This document shows positions 1-4,893 of a DNA stretch of 7,764 nucleotides, one piece after another. The DNA lies in the NCBI GenBank assembly GCA_028718465.1, contig JAQULX010000123.1, positions 1-7,764 of the forward strand. The letters run 5' to 3'. The stretch is from Dehalococcoidales bacterium. GTDB taxonomy: Bacteria > Chloroflexota > Dehalococcoidia > Dehalococcoidales > UBA3254. The notes beneath the pieces are model-generated. The model saw nothing but the letters and a program-made list of their open reading frames with translations. It did not search any database and was not told the DNA's origin. Both the position numbers and the translations under genes were made by a program. Every line of letters starts with the position of its first letter. Within the stretch, counting starts at the first letter, position 1.

Positions 1-17
1 CGACGCTCTTCCGATCT
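1..17 (+). other. Residual Illumina adapter at contig end
   Basis: The bases CGACGCTCTTCCGATCT are identical to the last 17 bases of the standard Illumina universal/TruSeq read-1 adapter, which ends exactly where library insert begins. This is not biological sequence. Genomic sequence therefore starts at base 18, and the first part of the window is a contig edge, where coverage is probably low and base errors more likely. Confidence 0.95.
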
Positions 18-124
18 GTAGCCTTTTGGGCTTCTTTTTCCTTTCTCTTCTTTTCAGCCTTCTCTTTCTCTATTTTTTCTTCGAATTCCCTAAAGGAATC
101 CCATCTGAACGGTCTTCAGCCCAT
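18..124 (-). pseudogene. 5' fragment of a Lys/Glu-rich ORF with in-frame TGA at codon 3
   Basis: Not a recognised family. An ATG at 124-122 is preceded by GGAGGG (137-132, 7-nt spacing) and by a perfect TATAAT at 187-182, so initiation signals are good. The reading frame is Met-Gly-TGA, then an open run of about 32 codons to the adapter boundary, starting RPFRWDSFREFEEK and continuing as an almost pure Lys/Glu/Ala stretch that looks like a charged helix or coiled coil. No ATG, GTG or TTG follows the TGA, so the open part has no start of its own. TGA is used as the normal stop by htrA, the acetyltransferase, the HIT gene and leuD here, so code reassignment is unlikely. A single-base error at the contig edge (for example TGG or TTG read as TGA) or a genuine nonsense mutation fits best. 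The 3' end lies beyond the contig. Confidence 0.4.
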
Positions 125-131
125 CTTTATT

Positions 132-187
132 CCCTCCATTTTACTTCGATCAGCGATACTCATTCACATCCTGATGCTTTCATTATA
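132..187 (-). promoter_or_regulatory. Candidate -10 and Shine-Dalgarno for the small leftward ORF
   Basis: Reading the minus strand, TATAAT lies at 187-182 and GGAGGG at 137-132, giving a leader of roughly 50 nt before the ATG at 124. I see no convincing -35 at 16-18 bp upstream of the -10 hexamer. The -10 is an exact consensus match but could be chance in AT-rich sequence. Confidence 0.4.
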
Positions 188-257
188 GTAGTTTTCCAGA
201 AAGATATCGCGCTCCAGGGTGGCACTACTTTGATGACATTCCAGGCTTAAGGCTCCC

Positions 258-1373
258 TCACCGGGACATTACTGAAGGAGCCGGAGGGGAATCCATCGCG
301 GGATAATATTCCAGCGTGATTTCCGTGGTCTTTTCAGTCTTTCCCTGCCAGTAAGTGATTTTTACTGTCTGACCCGGCAGGCTCAAGTTGAACAGGCCGA
401 TCAGGTCTTCGGCGCTGGTGATTATTTTATCATTGAAATGGGTAATAATGTCTCCGGCATCAATTCCGGCCTGGCTCGCCGGACTATTTCGGGATACCGC
501 TGTAACTATAGCCCCCTTGCTCACATCAGGCGTCCCGGACAAAGAGAGCTTTTCATCGAATGTTAAGATGTCTATTCCCAACCAGGCACGGGGAACTCGC
601 TGGCCGGATGAAAGAAGTTTTATTATCGGCATAGCATCCTCAATATTGATGGCGTAACCCATGCCTTCGACTCCGGACTCATCTATTTTCAACGTATTGA
701 TGCCGACAACTTCTCCCTGCATATTAATAAGGGGGCCTCCGCTGTTACCGCGATTTAGCGGCGCACTGGTCTCGATCAAATTACCATAGACCTGGCCCTT
801 TTCCGGGCTCATGGTAACTCCCAGGCGGCTGACAATGCCTGTTTTGGCGCTAATCCCCTTTCCAACGGGATTGCCCATCGCTAACACCCAGTTCCCTACC
901 CTGATATTCGAGGCTTCAGCGACCGGCAATGGATGTAATTTCTCTTTTAATTTAACTTTTAAAACAGCAAGGTCCGTAACCGGATCGGCATATACGGAAT
1001 CCACCCGATATTCCCGATGATCAAAAAATTCAATGCGAACCGTGACAGACCCGTCTATAACATGGCTGTTGGTTACGATAGTCTCCTCATCCAATACCCA
1101 ACCTGAACCCAATTCAACTTGCGTGATCATTTCCTTAGAATCATCAAGGGAGAGCTTTTCAGCCTCAACTGCCACTACAGATGGTCCTACCAATTCCACC
1201 AGATGGGAAAAATCCGGAAACCCGGCCTCTGAAGTTGATAGGGTTTGAGATTCCAAAGTTTCGCTCTCGGCAGGTGCTGATTGAACGGGACTAATTCCAG
1301 GGGTAATGCAGCCAGTCAAGGCTACCAGTAACCCGGAAACGGCGCATGTTAAAAAGAGGTATTTTCGTCCCAT
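258..1373 (-). CDS. HtrA/DegP-family serine protease, lipoprotein with one PDZ domain
   Basis: Envelope protease of the HtrA (trypsin-like S1C) family, expected to degrade or chaperone misfolded exported proteins. The 371-residue product starts with a short basic n-region, a hydrophobic stretch and a lipobox L19-T-G-C22, so it is predicted to be lipidated at Cys22 and membrane-anchored outside the cytoplasm. A Ser/Thr/Glu/Pro-rich linker (about 23-52) leads to the protease domain. The triad is visible as His104 (TNSHVIDG), Asp134 (DPVTDLAVLKV) and Ser211 (RGNSGGPL). A single PDZ domain spans about 263-355 (starting near LGIDIL, including GDIITHFND). The ATG at 1373 has AGGAAGA 7 nt upstream. 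The segment before the active serine reads ETSAPLNRGNSGGPL, where the family usually has TDAAINPGNSGGPL; I expect no loss of activity. It lies downstream of marC on the same strand but 306 bp away, so it probably has its own promoter. Family certain; substrate unknown. Confidence 0.95.
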   Translation of the reverse strand: MGRKYLFLTCAVSGLLVALTGCITPGISPVQSAPAESETLESQTLSTSEAGFPDFSHLVELVGPSVVAVEAEKLSLDDSKEMITQVELGSGWVLDEETIVTNSHVIDGSVTVRIEFFDHREYRVDSVYADPVTDLAVLKVKLKEKLHPLPVAEASNIRVGNWVLAMGNPVGKGISAKTGIVSRLGVTMSPEKGQVYGNLIETSAPLNRGNSGGPLINMQGEVVGINTLKIDESGVEGMGYAINIEDAMPIIKLLSSGQRVPRAWLGIDILTFDEKLSLSGTPDVSKGAIVTAVSRNSPASQAGIDAGDIITHFNDKIITSAEDLIGLFNLSLPGQTVKITYWQGKTEKTTEITLEYYPAMDSPPAPSVMSR

Positions 1374-1463
1374 TGGTCATTCTTCCTGGATATCTATCAA
1401 TAAGTTATTTTTCTTTGCGCGCCTGTCTGTAAGCTACCAGGATTCTGCCTGATACTGCCGAGA

Positions 1464-1493
1464 TATATAATAATTTGCCAGGTTTCGTCTTAA
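1464..1493 (-). promoter_or_regulatory. Candidate htrA promoter
   Basis: On the minus strand TTAAGA (1493-1488) and TATATA (1469-1464) are 18 bp apart, inside the most AT-rich part of the gap and about 90 bp upstream of the htrA start codon. Both hexamers are imperfect and several overlapping TATA-like choices exist, so the exact register is uncertain. Confidence 0.25.
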
Positions 1494-1547
1494 TTCATTA
1501 TATTTGAAGGCTTAAATTATTTTATCCGCCTTGATACTTAGAAAGGT

Positions 1548-1561
1548 CTAATGAGCATTAG
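1548..1561. promoter_or_regulatory. Short palindrome, possible operator
   Basis: CTAATG and CATTAG form perfect 6-bp inverted arms around a 2-bp spacer. It lies about 55 bp upstream of the candidate htrA -35. The size suits a dimeric regulator site, but a 6-bp arm in AT-rich DNA can arise by chance. Confidence 0.2.
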
Positions 1562-1579
1562 AGTGAAATAACATAGCAA

Positions 1580-1670
1580 TACCGAAAGATAGTAAGCGGA
1601 ATATAGAGGATTTTGTGTATTTATGATTAAGAAAGAGTAGCGTCCCGGCTGAGAAAAGCCTCTTTCGGTA
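1580..1670 (-). repeat. Inverted repeats able to form alternative stems after marC
   Basis: TACCGAAAGA at 1580-1589 is the exact reverse complement of TCTTTCGGTA at 1661-1670 (10-bp arms, 71-nt loop). Within the loop GAAAGAG at 1631-1637 is the exact reverse complement of CTCTTTC at 1660-1666. The 1660-1670 segment can therefore pair with either partner but not both. In a leftward transcript it lies 10 nt past the marC stop. Neither stem is followed by a T-run, so this is not a standard terminator; mRNA 3'-end stabilisation, attenuation or a decayed repeat are all possible. Confidence 0.45.
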
Positions 1671-1679
1671 ATATCGGAG

Positions 1680-2291
1680 TTAACCAGCGGGGACATCCAG
1701 GATGCCCAGTAAATCCAGTCCTCTGATAATCATATTGACAGCGATGGCCGCCAGGAGCAAGCTGGATATCTTTGAAATGGCCTTCACACCGCCCTTCCCG
1801 AGAAAGCGGATAATATAATTGCTCGATATGAATATTACATAAACGATTAATAGATTCAAAATAAAGGATATTACTACATAATATACCGGAAATTGAGTCA
1901 CCAGAAGCAGCAGGGTGGTAATGGCGGCGGGTCCCATTGTCAAAGGCGTCCCGATGGGGACTACCGCTACCATTTCCTCCTTGACCATGTCTATCGATTG
2001 GCCTCCCATCATATAATTTACCGATAACACCAGCAGGATAATTCCGCCTCCGATAGCGAAAGAACCCACCGAGATACCCATCAGATTCAGGACCAGTTGG
2101 CCGAGAAAGAGAAAGAAAAAACCCAGCACCGTCGCCGTAATTACCGCATTGCGGATCATCCGCGTCCGTTCTCTCGGAGACATTACATCGCTGAGCGAAA
2201 TCACAAAAGGGAGATTGCCTACGGCGTCAATTACGATAAACAACGGAACAAAGGTCAATAAAAAGTTTTGCCATATGCTATCGGTAACCAT
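1680..2291 (-). CDS. MarC-family integral membrane protein
   Basis: A 203-residue inner-membrane protein of the MarC/UPF0056 family, whose transport or signalling role is not established (the old multiple-antibiotic-resistance link has not held up). About six hydrophobic segments are visible, near residues 7-27, 47-70, 75-94, 110-131, 134-156 and 172-192. Family hallmarks are the PLFIVIDAVGNLPF stretch in the first helix (16-29), the glycine-rich FAIGGGIILL (78-87), the PIGTPLTMGPAAITT re-entrant-like motif (112-126) and the C-terminal AAIAVNMIIRG (181-191). Length is normal for the family. The ATG at 2291 has no Shine-Dalgarno; an extended -10 (TGTTAAAAT) lies only 7 nt upstream, suggesting a leaderless mRNA. 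It is divergent from nadK and on the same strand as htrA. No substrate can be proposed from sequence. Confidence 0.93.
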   Translation of the reverse strand: MVTDSIWQNFLLTFVPLFIVIDAVGNLPFVISLSDVMSPRERTRMIRNAVITATVLGFFFLFLGQLVLNLMGISVGSFAIGGGIILLVLSVNYMMGGQSIDMVKEEMVAVVPIGTPLTMGPAAITTLLLLVTQFPVYYVVISFILNLLIVYVIFISSNYIIRFLGKGGVKAISKISSLLLAAIAVNMIIRGLDLLGILDVPAG

Positions 2292-2297
2292 ATCTTT

Positions 2298-2306
2298 ATT
2301 TTAACA
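2298..2306 (-). promoter_or_regulatory. Candidate extended -10 of marC
   Basis: Minus-strand TG-T-TAAAAT (2306-2298) is an extended -10 with one mismatch in the hexamer. Its last base is 7 nt from the A of the marC ATG, so transcription would start at or next to the start codon. No -35 is apparent. An alternative is the TATAAG around 2340, which would leave a leader of about 45 nt. Confidence 0.3.
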
Positions 2307-2358
2307 CACCCAGGAAAGGCAGTTTCCCGAATAGCAGGCTTATAAGTCCCGGTATTTT

Positions 2359-2387
2359 TTGACACCTGTAATCGCCGATGATACACT
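2359..2387 (+). promoter_or_regulatory. Sigma70-type promoter of the nadK operon
   Basis: A perfect -35 TTGACA (2359-2364) is separated by exactly 17 bp from TACACT (2382-2387), which is preceded by TG at 2379-2380, an extended -10 arrangement. Predicted transcription start is near 2394, leaving a leader of about 30 nt before the nadK ATG at 2425. This is the best promoter in the window. Confidence 0.7.
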
Positions 2388-2424
2388 TTCCTTAGAAAAT
2401 GGCTTTACCCGTGTTTGTTGAGTT

Positions 2425-3267
2425 ATGTTAATAAAAAAAATCGGGATACTCTATCATCCCATGATCCGGGCTACCAGCGACAAAGCCCGTGAGCTGACCG
2501 ACTTCCTTAAAACCAGAGGCATCGATGTCTGGACATGCTCCGCCTGGGAGACTGAAAACGCTGTTGCCAGGCTGGATACCACGGACTTATTAATCACCAC
2601 CGGAGGCGATGGCACGATATTGCGTGCAGCCCAGGTGGCTCTCCAGAATGAGATTCCCATCACCGGGATTAATATGGGCAAACTCGGTTTTCTGACTGAG
2701 TTCAGGGCTGATGAAGCTATCGAGCAACTTCCAGAATTATTGGAGGGGAAGGGCTGGCTGGATGAGAGGACCATGTTGGAAGCCAGGCTGGAGCCGGCTG
2801 AGCCGAATGGTAAACCCCATAATACCTTTTTCGCTCTAAATGATGTCGTTCTGGCGCGGGGGGCCACTGCCAAGCTCATCCAGGTCGATACCAGTGTCGA
2901 TGAACAGCCGCTTACCATCTACCGGGCTGACGGTGTGGTCCTGGCGACGGCCACCGGCAGCACCGGCTATTCCCTGGCAGCCGGGGGACCGGTGATTTAC
3001 CCGCAATCTTCCGATATTCTACTGGTGCCCATTGTGTCGCATTTAAGCCTGGGATACAGCCTGGTGATGCCTTCATCCAGCGTAATCCGGCTGCAATTGA
3101 TCACCACCAATCAGGCCACTCTGAGTATCGACGGACATATAAATGTCCCCGTCTTTAATGATTCTGTGGTTACTGTGAGGAAGAGCTCCCGGAAGACTCG
3201 CTTCTTAAGACTTCGTGAGAGGAATTATTTCAATAAGCTGGAAGAAAAATTGAGAGGAAAAAAATAA
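2425..3267 (+). CDS. nadK: NAD kinase (NAD+ to NADP+)
   Basis: Cytoplasmic enzyme that phosphorylates NAD at the 2' position to make NADP, the cell's only route to this cofactor. The 280-residue product has the whole family signature: an N-terminal KKIGILYHP strand, the catalytic GGDGT at 60-64 with Asp62, NMGKLGFLTE at 83-92, the ribose-binding ALND at 137-140 (many relatives have NE in place of ND), ADGVVLATATGSTGYSLAAGGP at 168-189, and the C-terminal IDGH segment. Length is normal. The start is an ATG with no strong Shine-Dalgarno, about 30 nt after the predicted transcription start; MLIKKIGILYHP is the usual N-terminus, so the start is likely right. The stop TAA (3265-3267) directly abuts the TTG of the next gene, so it is translated as part of an operon with the acetyltransferase and Nudix genes. 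Confidence 0.97.
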   Translation: MLIKKIGILYHPMIRATSDKARELTDFLKTRGIDVWTCSAWETENAVARLDTTDLLITTGGDGTILRAAQVALQNEIPITGINMGKLGFLTEFRADEAIEQLPELLEGKGWLDERTMLEARLEPAEPNGKPHNTFFALNDVVLARGATAKLIQVDTSVDEQPLTIYRADGVVLATATGSTGYSLAAGGPVIYPQSSDILLVPIVSHLSLGYSLVMPSSSVIRLQLITTNQATLSIDGHINVPVFNDSVVTVRKSSRKTRFLRLRERNYFNKLEEKLRGKK

Positions 3268-3744
3268 TTGGATCTTATTGTAAAAGCCAAGATCGGGGAT
3301 GTTCCCCAGATACAACACCTGGTCAATTCATTTGCCGAAAGGGGCGAAATGCTGGCAAGGCCGCTCAGTGAAATTTACGAGAACCTGCGGGATTACTATG
3401 TCGTCAGAGATGGCGGCCAGGTTATCGGCTGCGTAGCGCTGCATGTAAGCTGGGCCGACCTGGCTGAAGTAAAGGCATTGGCGGTGGCCGAAAGCATCCA
3501 GCGGAAAGGCCTTGGCTCGAAGCTGGTCCAGGCCTGCCTTAATGAGGCCAGAGATCTGGATATTCCGATCGTTTTTTGCCTGACCTTTAAGCCTGCTTTT
3601 TTTGGGAAACAGGGCTTCATCGAGGTCGATAAAATGAAGCTGCCCAAAAAGGTCTGGTCGGAATGCTTCCATTGTCCAAAATTCCCGGACTGCGGCGAGA
3701 CCGCCATGTACTACTCTGTAAAAGAGGGGGCGCAGCTTGGTTGA
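3268..3744 (+). CDS. argA: GNAT acetyltransferase, short N-acetylglutamate synthase (ArgA-like)
   Basis: A 158-residue GNAT-fold protein. The acetyl-CoA motif is the RKGLGSKLV stretch at 79-87, and FFGKQGF (111-117) is the usual strand-turn after it. The combination LARPLSEIYENLRDYYV (29-45), ALHVSWADLAEVKALAV (57-73), and the C-terminal Cys-rich ECFHCPKFPDCGE (132-144, Cys133, Cys136, Cys142) is characteristic of the short ArgA-type N-acetylglutamate synthases that lack the kinase-like domain. Such enzymes acetylate glutamate as the first step of arginine synthesis. The assignment to NAGS comes from these remembered family features and has not been tested by a search. Start is TTG, supported by AGAGGA about 9 nt upstream in the end of nadK and by zero-gap spacing. 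The stop TGA (3742-3744) lies inside the start of the Nudix gene. Confidence 0.8.
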   Translation: MDLIVKAKIGDVPQIQHLVNSFAERGEMLARPLSEIYENLRDYYVVRDGGQVIGCVALHVSWADLAEVKALAVAESIQRKGLGSKLVQACLNEARDLDIPIVFCLTFKPAFFGKQGFIEVDKMKLPKKVWSECFHCPKFPDCGETAMYYSVKEGAQLG

Positions 3745-4276
3745 AGAAAAGACCATTTCCAGCCGTCCTGTTTTCAAAGGAAGAGCTTTTAATGTGCGTG
3801 TGGATACGGTTATCAATGCCAGCGGACAGCAGACCACGCGGGAAATAGTGGAACATGTCGAATGCATCGCCGTAGTCCCTGTGGACGCTAATGGAGATAT
3901 CCTTCTGGTCAGGCAGTACCGTAAGGCCGTGGAGAAAGAACTGCTGGAGATTCCGGCAGGAGGGATCGACCCCGGAGAAGACCCAGACAGCGCTGTCCGC
4001 CGCGAACTACAGGAAGAGATCGGCTATCTTCCCGAGAAAATTGAACGAATGAACGGCTTTTATTCATCTCCCGGATTTTGTACCGAATACCTGTATCTTT
4101 ATCTGGCGGAGGGACTTAAACCCAGCCAGCTTTATGCTGAAGATACCGCCGGTATAGAGACAGTGAGGATCAAACCCCACCAGGTGCGCAGGTTGATCGC
4201 TTCCGGGGAGATTTGTGACTCGAAGAGTATCGCCGGATTGCTGTATTACCTGGAATACCGGAAAAAACACCGCTAA
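3737..4276 (+). CDS. nudF: Nudix hydrolase, probable ADP-ribose pyrophosphatase
   Basis: A 179-residue cytoplasmic Nudix protein that would cleave ADP-ribose to AMP and ribose 5-phosphate. The Nudix box Gx5Ex7REUxEExGU is complete at residues 75-97, with Gly75, Glu81, Arg89-Glu90, Glu93-Glu94 and Gly96, and Glu93/Glu94 binding metal. An SSPG motif at 110-113, about 15 residues past the box, followed by TEYLYLYLAEGL, is the usual mark of the ADP-ribose subgroup. The preceding strand VRQYRKAVEKELLEIPAGG (58-76) also fits. Start is TTG at 3737-3739, overlapping the acetyltransferase stop by 8 bp, with GAGGGGG 6 nt upstream (3724-3730), so coupled translation is likely. It is the last gene of the nadK operon, which groups NADP synthesis with hydrolysis of an NAD breakdown product. 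A 16-bp piece (3997-4012, encoding RRELQ of the box) recurs downstream at 4433-4448. Confidence 0.92.
   Translation: MVEEKTISSRPVFKGRAFNVRVDTVINASGQQTTREIVEHVECIAVVPVDANGDILLVRQYRKAVEKELLEIPAGGIDPGEDPDSAVRRELQEEIGYLPEKIERMNGFYSSPGFCTEYLYLYLAEGLKPSQLYAEDTAGIETVRIKPHQVRRLIASGEICDSKSIAGLLYYLEYRKKHR
3997..4012 (+). repeat. 16-bp repeat, copy 1 (inside Nudix box)
   Basis: The 16 bases ccgccgcgaactacag occur here and again at 4433-4448. The preceding segment cagacagcgc (3984-3993) also recurs immediately after copy 2, at 4446-4455. Confidence 0.75.
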
Positions 4277-4310
4277 GAGGTTTATTGTCCTGATTATCGA
4301 ATGAAATCCC

Positions 4311-4427
4311 ACCCTGAGACCATTCGTCGACTCAGGTGATAAGTATTGGGCTCTTCAAGAATGACAGCGGGATATGGCGGCACTCCTTTATTATCATGTC
4401 ATTCGGGACACTGAATGCCCTCCTGAG
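4311..4427. repeat. Degenerate palindromic repeat region between convergent genes
   Basis: Two inverted pairs sit here. CACCCTGAG around 4310-4318 and CTCAGGTG at 4331-4338 form a stem with one bulged base around a 12-nt loop. GAATGACA at 4359-4366 and TGTCATTC at 4397-4404 form a perfect 8-bp stem around 30 nt. A further CCTGAG follows at 4422-4427. The words CACCCTGAG, CTCAGG and GAATGACA resemble those of interspersed palindromic (REP/MITE-like) elements found in many bacterial genomes; this similarity is from memory. No ORF in the 246-bp gap (4277-4522) looks real. Confidence 0.5.
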
Positions 4428-4432
4428 CTTAG

Positions 4433-4455
4433 CCGCCGCGAACTACAGACAGCGC
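4433..4455 (+). repeat. 16-bp repeat, copy 2, joined to a 10-bp block
   Basis: Bases 4433-4448 repeat 3997-4012 exactly, and 4446-4455 repeats 3984-3993 exactly. In the Nudix gene the 10-bp block comes first, then tgt, then the 16-bp block; here the order is reversed and they overlap by cag. This is the junction expected from a tandem duplication of the 26-bp unit 3984-4009. Confidence 0.6.
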
Positions 4456-4512
4456 GCGACCCCAGGCGCTCAGCATCTCAGAGTGGAAAGCCAGACCGGC
4501 ACAACCGGCGGA

Positions 4513-4547
4513 AAAGAGCTGATCAGACCAGCGAGTTGATCTTTTTT
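4513..4547. terminator. Weak, possibly bidirectional terminator
   Basis: GATCA (4521-4525) pairs with TGATC (4537-4541) around an 11-nt loop. On the plus strand this is followed at once by six T (4542-4547), suiting the end of the nadK operon; on the minus strand AGCTCTTTT follows, suiting the end of the HIT operon. The stem is only 5 bp, extendable through A-T and G-U pairs with a bulge, and it overlaps the last HIT codons. Confidence 0.35.
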
Positions 4548-4861
4548 CCGCCCAGAAGGTGCATATGAACATGCATGATCACCTGACCGGCTTCCGGACC
4601 GGTGTTGATTACCAGTTTGTAAGACCCACGGGTATTCATCTTTTCCGCAACAATATTGGCTACTTCCATCATATGGGCGATAACCGGCAGGTCCTCCGGG
4701 GTGATCTCCGCCATGGAAGAAATGTGCTTCCTGGGTATTATCAGCACATGGACCGGGGCCTTGGGATGCATATCTTTGAAGGCCATTACAGTGTCATCCT
4801 GATAAACAACATCACTGGGAATTTTACCCGATACAATCTGGTCAAAAATGCAGTCCGCCAT
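4523..4861 (-). CDS. HIT-family nucleotide hydrolase (Hint/PKCI type)
   Basis: A 112-residue cytoplasmic protein of the histidine-triad superfamily, Hint branch, expected to hydrolyse adenosine 5'-phosphoramidates or acyl-AMP. The N-terminal CIFDQIVSGKIPSDVVYQDD (4-23) and HVLIIPRKHI (38-47) are typical Hint sequence. The catalytic HVHMH triad is complete, with His97, His99 and His101, in GQVIMHVHMHLLGG (92-105). Length is normal for Hint. The ATG at 4861 is preceded by AAGGAG at 6-nt spacing. It lies 32 bp after icd and is the last gene of the leftward operon. Biological role is not predictable from context; Hint genes often ride at the ends of unrelated operons. Confidence 0.93.
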   Translation of the reverse strand: MADCIFDQIVSGKIPSDVVYQDDTVMAFKDMHPKAPVHVLIIPRKHISSMAEITPEDLPVIAHMMEVANIVAEKMNTRGSYKLVINTGPEAGQVIMHVHMHLLGGKKINSLV

Positions 4862-4893
4862 TTTTAACTCCTTTTCAAAAGACAGTGCGCATT

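Larger units (their letters stand above)
1374..1679. other. Non-coding gap between marC and htrA
   Basis: This 306-bp stretch is AT-rich compared with the flanking genes and holds no credible ORF or tRNA. It contains the htrA Shine-Dalgarno (1387-1381), a weak candidate promoter (1493-1464), a near-palindrome CTAATG-AG-CATTAG (1548-1561) that could be an operator, and a set of inverted repeats just after the marC stop (1580-1670). I do not see a classical intrinsic terminator with a T-run for marC. Confidence 0.7.

Noticed and set aside
116..118. TGA read as Trp or selenocysteine
   Set aside because: TGA ends htrA, the acetyltransferase, HIT and leuD here, Trp is TGG throughout, and the codon is too near the start with no visible selenocysteine-insertion hairpin.
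26..250. Rightward 74-codon ORF rich in Phe and Leu
   Set aside because: It is the complement of the Lys/Glu-rich leftward frame, starts with TTG a few bases after adapter, has no Shine-Dalgarno and matches no family I know.
1640..1666. Intrinsic terminator for marC
   Set aside because: A GGCT/AGCC mini-hairpin exists but the stem is 4 bp and no T-run follows in the leftward direction.
2454..2918. Leftward 154-codon ORF opposite nadK
   Set aside because: It lies wholly inside an unambiguous nadK, has no domain-like pattern or ribosome site, and is a codon-bias shadow.
3328..3867. Leftward 179-codon ORF opposite the acetyltransferase and Nudix genes
   Set aside because: It spans two well-supported overlapping genes on the other strand and its sequence shows no family features.
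4336..4568. Two rightward ORFs of 64-67 codons in the convergent gap
   Set aside because: No ribosome site, low-complexity basic sequence, run through the palindromic repeats and into the HIT gene. The RRELQ shared with the Nudix box reflects the 16-bp repeat.
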